DNA from: Chloroflexota bacterium
GTDB lineage: Bacteria > Chloroflexota > Ktedonobacteria > Ktedonobacterales > Ktedonobacteraceae
Assembly: GCA_005879655.1 (NCBI GenBank)
Contig: VBJK01000124.1
Coordinates: 1 to 41,339 of the forward strand
Reading direction: 5' to 3'
Length of the DNA: 41,339 nt
The notes below the pieces were generated by a model, which was not told where the DNA came from, made no database searches, and saw only the letters and a list, made by a program, of their open reading frames with translations. The position numbers were made by a program, and so were the translations under genes. Below are positions 20,441 through 29,451 of this stretch, in pieces. Each line of letters begins with the position of its first letter. Position 1 is the stretch's first letter.

Positions 20441-21847
20441 CTACTTCTGGGAATATTTACGATCTAGTCGAGATTTTATCACTTTGAATTGTCCAGTCCC
20501 ACCAACAACCCATGGCGTGGGAGAAGGAGCTGTATCAGACGGTGGGGCCACATCAGGAAGAGGAGTTATCTCCAAAGGCAAAGTATTTGTGCGTAGGTCA
20601 GTGCTCCAGGTGCGGAGTAACGGCTGTGAGCGTGTGCTCATCACAGGTATGCTATGCGTCTCTACACACTGGTTAAGATGGGCGCGGGTGCTCTCCAATT
20701 CGGCACGCAGGGCAGCAATCTGTTTGGTGTGTTGCTCCAGTGCCTGTTGCCAGAAGCTATACATGTGCTCATCTATTTGCTCATTACGCTTGTAATCAGC
20801 TGAATGCTGTAGCATAGCCGTATAGTAGCGTACAGCATCTAGCTTGTTCAGACCGAAGGCTTTTAGCGCAATTAATGCCTTCATACGCTCGTCACGAGGA
20901 GAGGCCAGGACTTTCACGCTGTCCAGGGTAATACCATAAGCAGACAGGAAGCGCTGGAGATGCTGCTGCACTAGTTGTGAGAGGGTTCGCATGTTGCTAT
21001 TCACCTGTTCAAGTGGTGTCATCCGTATTAGTTGATGCACAGCCTCCTCGATAACCGCTGTAGCGTATGCGTTGATCTCTTGAATGCTGAGTGAATGACC
21101 GTGGTAGGGCATATACTGAATAAGCTTGTGCACGTCTTCGCGCGTCGCTACAGAGATATAGTAATCCACGCTATAATCCACCTCGGCCATTTCATACGAG
21201 AGAGCAACGCCTTTGGTTTTGACCAACAGCTTGGCGCGATTGACATACAACACCTCATACAGCCAGGGAATTGGCTCACCAGAGAATGTCAATTGTAGCG
21301 AGCGGACGAGGGAGTGATTGGGAGTTTGTATGATGTACTGGCCAGGCTCGTAGATCTCAAGAATCGTGCCAAATAATTTCAAAACGCCGAAGTAGCTGTT
21401 TCCCACAAGCAGCAGGGAGCCGTGCGTGACACCATTTTCAGCATAGCGCCAGAGGAGTAGCTCCGGTCCTATGATCTGCTCACCACTTGCTTTCAGTGTT
21501 GAGATGATGTTGGTTTTGGGCAGTTCAGCTGTATATGCCGTCTCAGATATTTTTGTCTGACTTTCTTGTTTTATCTGTTTCGTGGACTCCGCTGGATCAT
21601 ATTCCACAACTGGCTCACTCCGCTCGGACTGGCGTCTAGATAGCAGCAGGAAGGAGGCGAGCAACACGATGCCGATGAGCACGTTAATGAGGAAGACGGC
21701 CACTACCCAGATGATCGTGCTAAAGTCTGTCTGAAGGTTCTTTTGTAGCTGAGACACTATAACAGTGACAATAGTGCTGTCGAGCAGAATTAGCGCTAGA
21801 CCAATTGCCACCACAGTTGCGACAGTCCACTTCCGCGATGCTTTCAT
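20441..21847 (-). CDS. SPFH (band 7)-domain membrane protein with a DHA2-transporter-like N-terminus
   Basis: 468 residues from the ATG at 21847, which follows GGAGG by about 11 bases; a frame from 21955 adds 36 doubtful residues. Two transmembrane segments (about 8-30 and 45-70) carry LILLDSTIVTVIVSQLQ and FSTIIWVVAVFLIN, which resemble the first helices of DHA2/EmrB drug transporters (LD-x-T-I-V-N-V-A-L-P...W-V-x-x-x-Y). After a charged linker, residues about 150-340 form a band-7-like domain (GVLKLFGTILEIYEPGQY, VDYSVDYYISVATREDV, QHLQRFLSAYGITLDSV). A helical segment that may be coiled coil (about 345-415) and a Pro/Thr-rich tail follow. SPFH proteins scaffold membrane microdomains; the partner here is unknown. 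Confidence 0.7.
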   Translation of the reverse strand: MKASRKWTVATVVAIGLALILLDSTIVTVIVSQLQKNLQTDFSTIIWVVAVFLINVLIGIVLLASFLLLSRRQSERSEPVVEYDPAESTKQIKQESQTKISETAYTAELPKTNIISTLKASGEQIIGPELLLWRYAENGVTHGSLLLVGNSYFGVLKLFGTILEIYEPGQYIIQTPNHSLVRSLQLTFSGEPIPWLYEVLYVNRAKLLVKTKGVALSYEMAEVDYSVDYYISVATREDVHKLIQYMPYHGHSLSIQEINAYATAVIEEAVHQLIRMTPLEQVNSNMRTLSQLVQQHLQRFLSAYGITLDSVKVLASPRDERMKALIALKAFGLNKLDAVRYYTAMLQHSADYKRNEQIDEHMYSFWQQALEQHTKQIAALRAELESTRAHLNQCVETHSIPVMSTRSQPLLRTWSTDLRTNTLPLEITPLPDVAPPSDTAPSPTPWVVGGTGQFKVIKSRLDRKYSQK

Positions 21848-21956
21848 TAGAGATGATCCTCCAAGAGATACAGCAAATGCATTGTAAGCGATAACAGGAG
21901 AAGATACAATAGATTTAACTCCAAATTTCATGTCAGAATTTGTTGGCAGCACCAAA

Positions 21957-22130
21957 GGGCAACCACAAGGGATTGCCCATAGGCATGCGCGTTAAGCAGA
22001 GGGAACCCCTCTGCACTCCCTTTCTCCTGCCGCCTCCGGCGGCAAAAGAGAAGAAAGGGAGTATTTGGGGACACCCCAAATCCCGCCAGGGGCCAAGCCC
22101 CCTGGACCCCCGCTTAGCGCTGGTTGCCCT
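21957..22130. repeat. Multi-hairpin repeat element with family A ends
   Basis: The element begins GGGCAACCACAAGGGATTG (21957) and ends GGTTGCCCT (22130). Inside are nested hairpins: GCGTTAAGC / GCTTAGCGC near the ends, GCAGAGGG / CCCTCTGC, CTCCCTTTCTC / GAGAAGAAAGGGAG, GCCGCC-TCC-GGCGGC, TTGGGG-ACA-CCCCAA and CCAGGGGCC / AGCCCCCTGG. The block from CCGGCGGC through TTTGGGGACACCCCAAA recurs in the element at 27894-28135. It lies between the divergent SPFH gene and the gene at 22209. Confidence 0.85.
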
Positions 22131-22208
22131 GGGGATGGGGGACATCTTCGAGCGATATTGATATAGTGGTAGAATGAAAGGCAGAACAAAATTGGTGAGG
22201 AACAACAC

Positions 22209-22556
22209 ATGCCAGGATCATTTGCGGAATTATATCGTCCGCTACTGAAAGAAGTCTTTCTCAAGCTAGCACGGGAGCAACTAGAGCAAGGAGCCGATGG
22301 CTTAACCTGTGCAGATGCTTATGCAGAACAGGGTAAACCAGATTTTACACTGGCTTACCTGCTCTTAACGGAGAGCGCAGAGGATGTGAAACGTGCTATT
22401 TTTGCTCGTTCTTATGAGCGTCGTGCGGAACTGTCCGAACAGAGAGCAGACGAATTTAGCCAGCGCTTCCATCGCTCATTTCCCATGATCAAAACGGAAG
22501 CGCAAAAGGACCGTACCACCGCCCACAACATACGCGAAAGCACGATAGAGGAGTAA
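22209..22556 (+). CDS. Small uncharacterised helical protein
   Basis: 115 residues with a GAGGA ribosome site 7 bases before the ATG. The sequence is charged and mostly helical: FAELYRPLLKEVFLKLAREQ, then DGLTCADAYAEQGKPDF and TLAYLLLTESAEDVKRAIFA. No family is recognised, no signal peptide or membrane segment is present, and the reading frame and ribosome site look genuine. Its last ten residues, [10 protein letters not shown], are identical to the last ten of the converging GyrA because both stops lie inside a perfect inverted repeat (22524-22607). The natural C-terminus of the family may therefore end before this tail. Confidence 0.65.
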   Translation: MPGSFAELYRPLLKEVFLKLAREQLEQGADGLTCADAYAEQGKPDFTLAYLLLTESAEDVKRAIFARSYERRAELSEQRADEFSQRFHRSFPMIKTEAQKDRTTAHNIRESTIEE

Positions 22557-22607
22557 GGAAGGTGGACGCCTTCCTTACTCCTCTATCGTGCTTTCGCGTA
22601 TGTTGTG
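22524..22607. terminator. Perfect 39-bp inverted repeat shared by two convergent gene ends
   Basis: 22524-22562 and 22569-22607 are exact reverse complements over 39 bases, separated by TGGACG. Each arm holds the last ten codons and the TAA stop of one gene (22209 on plus, gyrA on minus), followed by GGAAGG. It would form a very stable hairpin in both transcripts and so act as a bidirectional terminator, though no long T run follows. The identical coding content implies an inverted duplication rather than two independently evolved ends. Confidence 0.9.
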
Positions 22608-25064
22608 CTCGCCGCCATCGTCGTCTTCTTCTCCCATCTTCTTCCCATTGGTTGTAGCAACAGCGACGACTGCATCACCTTCGCCAAGGCTCATCAGTGT
22701 TACACCTTGCGTGGCCCGCCCGGCGCGTCTAACCAAGCTCACGTCAGTACGAATGACGACCCCGCTCGCCGAAATGATCATGAGATCGCTATCCCTCTCA
22801 CTAATGATGCGCGCCGCCGCCACATTGCCAGTCTTTTCTGTTATCTTGGAGGCAAAGACGCCACTACCACCCCGGGTCTGGCGCGGATATGCATCGATAG
22901 GCGTGCGCTTGCCATAACCAGCTTCAGTCACCACCAACAACTCACTGTTCTCAGGTGTCAGATTGAGAGAGACAACACGATCACCCGGCGCAAGACGAAT
23001 ACCACGTACACCTCCACTCGTACGAGACGCCGAACGCAACTCCTCCACCGTAAAGCGAATGGCCTGCCCATGGGTAGTAATCAACAGGACATCATCGTCG
23101 GTGCTCGCCAGCTTAGCACCAATCAATTCATCCTCATCTTCCAGGTTCATCGCAATCAAGCCCCCCCGGCGCACAACCTCGAACTCGTCCAGCGCCGTCT
23201 TCTTAATCTCACCTTTGCGTGTCGCCACAATCATAAAGTCCCGGCTAACACCCTTCGGCACAGAAACGATCGCCGTCACCCGCTCACGCTGCTCGATAGA
23301 GATCAAATTGATGAGATGCTCACCCCGGGCAGTACGACTCACATCGGGCAGCTCGTACACGCGCAACCGGAAGACACGTCCTCTATCAGTAAAGAAGAGC
23401 AGACTATCGTGCGCATGAGTCACCAGCAAATGGCGTACAGCATCATCCTCGCGCGTCACCATGCCAGTGATACCACGCCCACCCCGGCGTTGCGCACGAT
23501 AGGTGCTAGAAGGCAGACGCTTAATATAGCCCTTCTCTGTTAAAGTGACAACTACCTCTTCGTTCGGAATAAGATCCTCATCCTTGAAATCGCTGGCCTC
23601 AAGCTCCGTCAACTCGGTACGACGGGCATCCCCATATTTCTCTTTCAGCTCATTAAGGTCCTGCTTGATAATCTTGCGAATCTCGCTGATGTCGCTTAAC
23701 AACATCTGATAGTAGCTGATATGTTTAAGAAGCTCTCTAAGCTCTTCCTCAATCTTTTGGCGTTGCAAACGTGCGAGATTGGCCAAGCGCATATCCAGCA
23801 CAGCTTTGGCCTGCTCTGGCGAGAAACCGAACTGCCGTCGCAGCTCTTCCGTTAAGCCAGCGGTATCCTGCTGTGAATTACGAATAATGGCAATGACCTC
23901 ATCCAGATGATCCAGCGCAATCTTCAAGCCTTCCAGGATATGCTTACGCGCTTCGGCCTTCGCCAATTCAAACCTTGTACGGCGTGTCAGCACGTTTTCG
24001 CGGTGGTAAATATAATGTACCAGAAACTTCTTGAGGGTGAGCGTCTGAGGTTGGCTATCGACCAGCGCGAGCATATTAGCGTTAAATGCGCTCTGCATCG
24101 CCGTATACTTGAACAGAGAATTGAGCACACTATTCGGATTAGCATCGCGCTTCAGCTCGATCACCATCCGCATGCCCTGGCGATCAGATTCATCGCGCAC
24201 TTCAGAGATACCTTCGATCTTCTTATCACGTGCCAGCTCTGCAATTTTCTTTACCAGCTCGGCCTTATTGACTTGATAAGGGAGTTCGGTAGTGATAATG
24301 CTCAGTCGTCCACGCTCAGAATCCTCGATCTGTGTACGAGCACGTACCACGATACGCCCACGGCCATTGGCATACATATTGCGGATACCCTCACGGCCCT
24401 GCACAATGCCGCCGGTGGGGAAATCAGGCCCCTTAATAATGCGCGATAATTCTTCCGTCGAGGCATCGGGATTATCAATCAAATGGATGATGCCATTACA
24501 GACTTCAATCAGATTATGGGGCGGGATATTGGTAGCCATGCCAACGGCGATACCAGTCGAACCGTTAAGCAACAGATTAGGTAGGCGCGCGGGCATTACG
24601 GTCGGCTCTTGCGTCTGATTATCATAATTGGGTATAAAATCGACCGTATCCTTCTGTATATCTTGTAAGAGTTCATCGGCAATCGTGGCCATCTTGGCTT
24701 CGGTATAGCGCATCGCCGCCGGGGGATCATCATCTTGAGAGCCAAAGTTGCCTTGCCCCAGAATTAAAGGGTAACGCATTGACCAAGGCTGAGCCATACG
24801 TACCAGAGAATCATACACAGCTACATCACCATGGGGATGATAACTTTTGAGTACCTCGCCGACCGTACCTGCACATTTACGAAATTGTTTCGTCGCTTGC
24901 AGACCCATCTGCTCCATAGCATAAAGGACACGGCGATGAACGGGTTTTAAACCATCTCGAACATCGGGCAGAGCACGACTCACAATGACGCTCATTGAAT
25001 AGTCTAGATAAGCGCCCGTCATTTGTTCAACGATATCAACAGCTTTAATATTGCCAGGTTCCAT
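22575..25064 (-). CDS. gyrA: DNA gyrase subunit A
   Basis: An 829-residue GyrA, the breakage-reunion half of gyrase. The start [15 protein letters not shown] at 25064 follows a weak GAGG site; a longer frame to 25190 only translates a 12-bp tandem repeat. Landmarks are [20 protein letters not shown], catalytic Tyr120 in [10 protein letters not shown], and [10 protein letters not shown]. The long coiled-coil gate follows, then six beta-pinwheel blades with the GyrA box region [10 protein letters not shown] (about 560). The quinolone-determining region reads [15 protein letters not shown]: Val81 stands where E. coli has Ser83, while the Asp equivalent to D87 (D85) is kept. No intein is present. 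The acidic tail ends with the same ten residues as the converging gene. Confidence 0.97.
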   Translation of the reverse strand: MEPGNIKAVDIVEQMTGAYLDYSMSVIVSRALPDVRDGLKPVHRRVLYAMEQMGLQATKQFRKCAGTVGEVLKSYHPHGDVAVYDSLVRMAQPWSMRYPLILGQGNFGSQDDDPPAAMRYTEAKMATIADELLQDIQKDTVDFIPNYDNQTQEPTVMPARLPNLLLNGSTGIAVGMATNIPPHNLIEVCNGIIHLIDNPDASTEELSRIIKGPDFPTGGIVQGREGIRNMYANGRGRIVVRARTQIEDSERGRLSIITTELPYQVNKAELVKKIAELARDKKIEGISEVRDESDRQGMRMVIELKRDANPNSVLNSLFKYTAMQSAFNANMLALVDSQPQTLTLKKFLVHYIYHRENVLTRRTRFELAKAEARKHILEGLKIALDHLDEVIAIIRNSQQDTAGLTEELRRQFGFSPEQAKAVLDMRLANLARLQRQKIEEELRELLKHISYYQMLLSDISEIRKIIKQDLNELKEKYGDARRTELTELEASDFKDEDLIPNEEVVVTLTEKGYIKRLPSSTYRAQRRGGRGITGMVTREDDAVRHLLVTHAHDSLLFFTDRGRVFRLRVYELPDVSRTARGEHLINLISIEQRERVTAIVSVPKGVSRDFMIVATRKGEIKKTALDEFEVVRRGGLIAMNLEDEDELIGAKLASTDDDVLLITTHGQAIRFTVEELRSASRTSGGVRGIRLAPGDRVVSLNLTPENSELLVVTEAGYGKRTPIDAYPRQTRGGSGVFASKITEKTGNVAAARIISERDSDLMIISASGVVIRTDVSLVRRAGRATQGVTLMSLGEGDAVVAVATTNGKKMGEEDDDGGEHNIRESTIEE

Positions 25065-25096
25065 GACTAACCTCACCCAGAAATTTGGTTTCAATA

Positions 25097-25132
25097 TTTC
25101 AATCGCAATTTCAATCGCAATTTCAATCGCAA
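25097..25132. repeat. Three perfect 12-bp tandem repeats upstream of gyrA
   Basis: TTTCAATCGCAA occurs three times in a row (25097, 25109, 25121), 33 bases ahead of the gyrA start codon, in what would be its mRNA leader. In frame it encodes an A-I-E-I repeat, which is why the gyrA reading frame seems longer. It is probably a slippage product; a regulatory role is possible but unsupported. Confidence 0.8.
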
Positions 25133-25170
25133 ACGCGCCTCCCCCTCCTTGTCGAACGGGGACATCGCAT

Positions 25171-25275
25171 AGCCGCCAGGGCACCCACAAGGGATGCCCC
25201 TACAATGGGACGAACACAGCTCACAAGCCCATCCGTCCCATTGTAGGGGCATCCCTTGTGGGTGCCCTGGCGGCT
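25171..25275. repeat. Perfect 40-bp palindrome of family A
   Basis: 25171-25210 and 25236-25275 are exact reverse complements (40 bases) around a 25-base loop containing GCTCACAAGCC. The arms include GGCACCCACAAGGGATGCC and CCTACAATGGGA, as in the core of the 11852-12122 element (CCTACAATGGTACG). It lies between divergent gyrA and the CvpA-like gene, so it terminates neither. The rest of the 531-bp gap (25065-25595) contains a possible gyrA -10 (TATACT, minus strand, 25340-25335) and otherwise AT-rich sequence. Confidence 0.92.
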
Positions 25276-25595
25276 GAGCTGTTACGTTTTTTTGGAGGGG
25301 GAGGACTTAGAAAATTTGCTCCTACCTTGTTTATAGTATAGCACATCGGGGCCATCATAACGAGTTTTCGCCATTTAGTCTTGTACCCTTATTATGTTAG
25401 GTTGCCGTGAAACTGGCGTGAACAATTCACACGCATGCACAATTCTGATACAAGCTCCTCTAGGCTTTATATGGAACGTGTGGTATTATTTTATTAAACG
25501 CACGAACGGGATTTGAGGGAGAGTATTATCAACCTGTTGTCGCGCAGCTGTATTGTCGCGTGCTGATGCTAATACCATAGGGGAGTAACGAAAGT

Positions 25596-26168
25596 ATGCC
25601 GTCAACATTGCCATTTACGGAGCAACAATGCTTTTTTGTTGCCATGCTCGCATTCGCCATAGTCGGCTTTCGACGTGGTTGGAAGCGCGAGGTAGTCACG
25701 TTAATCTTCGTCCTACTAGCCTTCTTCCTGATAAACAGGCAGAGTGCAGAAGCCTTTGACCAGTTTCTAGGACGAGTGCCGAATGTAGTTAGTGTTATCA
25801 TGACAGGAGCGACCCAACCTGTACAATCGCCGACCTTCCTGACCGGCATGGGTACCTGGGGGCTTTTGATGGCTTTTGGGCTTATTGTAGCCTTGGGTTA
25901 CTACGTCGGGCTTAGAGCTTTTCCCGCCGCTCCGGGCACTCCGTTGGAACGCTTCATTGGAGTCGTACCTGCGATCATATCTGGAGCATTCATGCTCGTT
26001 TTCCTGAGAAATAACTTTTTTGTCCCGACAAATTCCAATGTTGTAGTTGTTCCAGTGTTAGCACCTGATCCAGGGAAGTATGTATCAGCGCTTTTCGTCA
26101 TAGCTATTCTCTCTGTTGTCGTGGGCCTGGTCTGGACCAGAGCTAAAAAGGCAACGGCGAAAAAATAA
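25596..26168 (+). CDS. CvpA-like multi-pass membrane protein
   Basis: A 190-residue hydrophobic protein with about four membrane helices: FFVAMLAFAIVGFRRGW, VVTLIFVLLAFFLI, WGLLMAFGLIVALGYYVGL and IISGAFMLVFL, plus a last helix (ALFVIAILSVVVGLVW) and a basic tail. The pattern of a first helix ending G-F-R-R-G, followed by a second long helix, recalls the CvpA family, but similarity is limited to this arrangement. GGGGAG lies about 10 bases before the ATG. The next gene starts 66 bp downstream on the same strand, so the two probably form an operon. Confidence 0.65.
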   Translation: MPSTLPFTEQQCFFVAMLAFAIVGFRRGWKREVVTLIFVLLAFFLINRQSAEAFDQFLGRVPNVVSVIMTGATQPVQSPTFLTGMGTWGLLMAFGLIVALGYYVGLRAFPAAPGTPLERFIGVVPAIISGAFMLVFLRNNFFVPTNSNVVVVPVLAPDPGKYVSALFVIAILSVVVGLVWTRAKKATAKK

Positions 26169-26234
26169 ATGAGAGCATTCTCTATCCTGAGGACAGCGCT
26201 GCTGTACCTGAGCGATGCGTTGAGGTAATCAAAC

Positions 26235-27872
26235 ATGGCTGAGACAACGAAGAAGGAAAATGCAACTACGAAAACGACTCAAGCCGCTGAGCGTTCCCAA
26301 GCCAAACGTAAGCGTTTCAGTCTGAGCCAAGCCCTGCGTGATAGGAACTATGAATGGTATTTCCCCGGTCTACAACAAGGCGAAACGGTAGCACTGGTAG
26401 TACGCAAGCACTGGTGGTTTCTTGTACAGCCAGCCTTACCCTTTGTAGGATCTATTGTGCTGCTCTTAATTGTATTGTGGGCATCGACGATTCTACCGGG
26501 TGACTCTCTGCTCTGGTTGGCAGTGGATGTGATCGCCATAGCGCTCATTATTGGTACCGGGATCTTGTTCGCCTATAACGATCTGGTTGCTTGGTGGTAC
26601 AACAGCTACATTATCACGAACAAACGCATCATCCATGCCAGCGGTCTCTTACAGCCGACGCGTAAGGATGTCTCGATGGACAAGGTCCAGCAGGTTGGTA
26701 TCGACCTGACAACAATACTAGGAGTCTTTCTCCAGTATGGTACCGTCCATCTCTATCTGGCAGGTGATGATTTTAAGATGCTTGACGTACAGAATCCTAA
26801 GCATGTACGAGATGTCATCACAGAAATATCTGACGCGATCAAAGCCAAAAAGACCAAGGAGCCTGATCCGCCTACTCCGCAAGATTCCACCATGGCAACG
26901 GTACTCAAAGATCTGGCGCAAGGCAAGCCTGTTCCTAAGCTTGAAAACGCTGATGAGCACCTGCCGATACCGCACGATGCAGAGCGCGTCTTTGGGCCGC
27001 GCCGCACCTTTGGTATCCTGCGTCTGCCATGTGGCGTACGTTATACCTCCGGTGAGTATACTGTTACATACATCCAGCGTTCCCGATACGTACTGTGGCG
27101 CAACCTATCGCTACCTACAATCCTTTTGCTGATGATACTGACTCTGGCTGTAGCTATTCCCAGCATGAGCACTACAGAGAATGCGCTGTGGGCACTTCAA
27201 TACTGGTGGATTATCATGGGTTTGATCGTGCTTGTGTTGTCTGGCTGGATGGCACTGCTCTACCTGGACTATGTTGATGATGTGTATATTCTAAGCAATA
27301 AACGCATTATCCAGATTGACCGCAACTACTTCAATCTTGCGCGCATAGGCAGGACAATGACGTTAGAGAGCCGTATCGAGATAGACTACAAAAATATTCG
27401 AGACAGCAAGGTACAGGTACCGAACATCCTACAGCGCGTGCTGAACCTAGGGAATGTCTATGTTGAAACTCCTGGTAAGAACCCGGATATCATTTTCCGT
27501 ACCGTTGGTCATCCCTTTGAGGTATTAGATAAGATCAATGCCATCAAAGGGCACAAGGAAAAAGAAGATAAAATTAAGAAAGAGAACGAGGAAAAGAAAA
27601 ATCTCTATCGCTGGTTTAGCAATGTTGTCGTCAAGCTGGAAGAGACAACGAAAGGCAGAGGTGCGCCTGATCTGCGCAACAAAGATCTGGTTGCAGCTCT
27701 CTCCCATGCCAAAGAGCTGGGTCTAGATGTCACTGTCTGGGGGGAAGCAGTTCCTACCACCAATGTGCCACCTGGCAGTGTGATTTACCAAAATCCACCG
27801 CCGGGCACGCTGATGGAGACGGGTAGTACAATTGAGGTTGTTTTGAGTAAAAAACCATCACTGGTAGATTAA
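26235..27872 (+). CDS. Membrane protein with two bacterial PH domains and a C-terminal PASTA domain
   Basis: 545 residues with a charged N-terminus. A first hydrophobic hairpin (about 65-112) is followed by a bPH2-type domain: YIITNKRIIHASGLL, then DVSMDKVQQVGI and LGVFLQYGTVHLYLAG. After a linker come a second hydrophobic hairpin (about 285-345) and another bPH2 domain (VYILSNKRIIQIDRNYFN, IDYKNIRDSKVQV, RVLNLGNVYVETPG). After a lysine/glutamate-rich helix (about 440-465) the last 65 residues are a PASTA-like domain: VAALSHAKELGLDVTV, VPPGSVIYQNPPPGTLMETG, IEVVLSK. PASTA domains normally sit outside the cell and bind peptidoglycan, so this combination is unusual and the topology is unclear. 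Confidence 0.85.
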   Translation: MAETTKKENATTKTTQAAERSQAKRKRFSLSQALRDRNYEWYFPGLQQGETVALVVRKHWWFLVQPALPFVGSIVLLLIVLWASTILPGDSLLWLAVDVIAIALIIGTGILFAYNDLVAWWYNSYIITNKRIIHASGLLQPTRKDVSMDKVQQVGIDLTTILGVFLQYGTVHLYLAGDDFKMLDVQNPKHVRDVITEISDAIKAKKTKEPDPPTPQDSTMATVLKDLAQGKPVPKLENADEHLPIPHDAERVFGPRRTFGILRLPCGVRYTSGEYTVTYIQRSRYVLWRNLSLPTILLLMILTLAVAIPSMSTTENALWALQYWWIIMGLIVLVLSGWMALLYLDYVDDVYILSNKRIIQIDRNYFNLARIGRTMTLESRIEIDYKNIRDSKVQVPNILQRVLNLGNVYVETPGKNPDIIFRTVGHPFEVLDKINAIKGHKEKEDKIKKENEEKKNLYRWFSNVVVKLEETTKGRGAPDLRNKDLVAALSHAKELGLDVTVWGEAVPTTNVPPGSVIYQNPPPGTLMETGSTIEVVLSKKPSLVD

Positions 27873-27893
27873 GCAGTACCCAACCGCAGCGCA

Positions 27894-28135
27894 GGGCAAC
27901 CACAAGGGATTGCCTAATACGCATCAACCTAAACCGGGGGTCCAGGGGGCTTCGCCCCCTGGCGGGGTTTTGGGGTGTCCCCAAGCTCTCCCTTTCACTC
28001 CTCTCGCCGCCTGCGGCGGCGAAGAAAAGAGGTATTTGGGGACACCCCAAACCCCGTCAAAGGGCTTGCAGCCCTTTGCAATCCTGCTGTCAAGCGTTAG
28101 GTTGATGCATATTGGGCAACCACAAGGGATTGCCC
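27894..28135. repeat. 242-bp multi-hairpin repeat element flanked by direct family A repeats
   Basis: Bounded by GGGCAACCACAAGGGATTG at 27894 and again, same orientation, at 28114. Inside, CGCATCAACCTAA pairs with TTAGGTTGATGC near the ends. Further hairpins are CCAGGGGGC-TTC-GCCCCCTGG, TTGGGG-TG-TCCCCAA, CGCCGCC-TGC-GGCGGCG, TTGGGGACACCCCAA and AAAGGGCTGCAAGCCCTTT-like. It shares the CGGCGGC...TTTGGGGACACCCCAAA block with 21957-22130. It fills the 290-bp gap between the PASTA protein and the methyltransferase pseudogene, which converge. Confidence 0.85.
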
Positions 28136-28162
28136 TTCCGTCTTCTATTTCTTCAACAACTT

Positions 28163-29451
28163 CTAGCGTGTACCAACACGTGCGAGCAATGCTACACACT
28201 CAATATGGTATGTCTGTGGGAACATATCAATCGGTTGGGCTGAAACTAGACGATAACGACCACCAGAGCAAAGCGTGGCAATATCGCGGGCCAGTGTACT
28301 GGGATCACAAGAAACGTAGCAGATAGCGCGCGGAGCCAGAGTCTGTAACGCGGATAGCGCCTTGGGATGACAACCAGCACGCGGGGGATCAACCAGGGCC
28401 AAGTCAATCCGTTCGCGTCGATAATGAAGCTGGTTGAGGATGCGTTACTCGGCTGCGACTCTATGGCGATCACACGCGCAGCTCGTGGTGCAAGGAAAGC
28501 AGAGAAGAGACCAACACCGCTATAGCCATCCAGCACAATCTCGGAGCGTTGTGGCTCCAGCATAGCTAATGCACGCTCGACCAGCACCGCCGTCTGAATA
28601 GGATTCACCTGGAAGAACGAATCAGCAGAGACGCGGAAACGGCGACCAAGCACAACATCAGTTAAGTATTCCTGACCTACAAAGACACGTCCGTAGCGTC
28701 CGCCTACCCGTTCAATGATGACCCCCACAATGGCTGGAGAGATGGCCATTAACTCCTGAGCAAGCTGCTGCGAGTTCTCGATAATCGAACCTGGTCGCGC
28801 CTGCACAGTCAACAGAGAAGGCACAGCCTTGACCCCGCTAGAAGACATAACAGAACTAGTACTGGTGACAGCGCCAATAGCACCACGCACAGTGAAGCCC
28901 TGGATCATCTCACCCAACGTATCACCAAAATAATTGATGAGTTTGTTACGTACGAGTTGGTAGATCTGATCGAGAGCGGGGTGTAAAAGTGCACACGATT
29001 CAAGATCCTGCACATCGTGGCTCTCAGTAAACTTGAAGCCAAGCTCACCGCGTGGACCAATGGTAAAAGACGCATAATTGCGATAATACCAGGGGGAGAC
29101 ACTTGGAGGCATACCGATCGTAGGATGAACGAGCGCGTCAGGCTGTTTCCCAATACGTACTAACAACTGGCGCACAATATGCGCCTTCCAAGTCAATTGA
29201 GCCGGATAGGCGATGTGTTGCCATTGACAACCGCTATCCGTGAGCAAGGGGTAAGCTGGTTCCACCCGCTCAGGGGCAGGACGAAGGATCTCAATCAAGT
29301 TTGCGCGCGCATGTCCTCGGCGTTCCTCAACGATCTCCACTCGCACTCGTTCGCCCGGAATCCCTCCTGGAACGAACAACACACGTCCCTCATAACGACC
29401 TACGGCATCGCCTCCGTAGGCAAGGTCTGTAAGTTCAACATCAATGCTCAT
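28163..29451 (-). pseudogene. RNA (uracil-5-)-methyltransferase of the TrmA/RlmD type, frameshifted
   Basis: The gene starts at 29451 (GAGGTG site upstream) with MSIDVELTDLAYGGDAVGRY, a TRAM domain. It continues with RNYASFTIGPRGELGF, FRVSADSFFQVN and the SAM motif LDGYSGVGLFSAFLA, up to VIAIESQPS. The frame is then lost near 28431-28445. The C-terminal part reads on in another frame as ILNQLHYRRERIDLALVDPP, RAGCHPKALSAL and the catalytic YVSCDPSTLARD, ending at 28163. About 25-30 residues normally between these parts (the SAM-domain middle strands) are missing, so a deletion plus frameshift is indicated, not a sequencing slip of one base. The enzyme would methylate a uridine in tRNA or 23S rRNA; this copy should be dead. 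Confidence 0.85.

Noticed and set aside
22605..23543. 312-codon plus-strand open frame opposite gyrA
   Set aside because: It is antisense to a well-conserved gene and has no recognisable domain; long shadow frames are expected there.
25065..25190. N-terminal extension of GyrA
   Set aside because: It translates a 12-bp tandem repeat and non-conserved sequence; the conserved start [10 protein letters not shown] follows an acceptable ribosome site at 25064.
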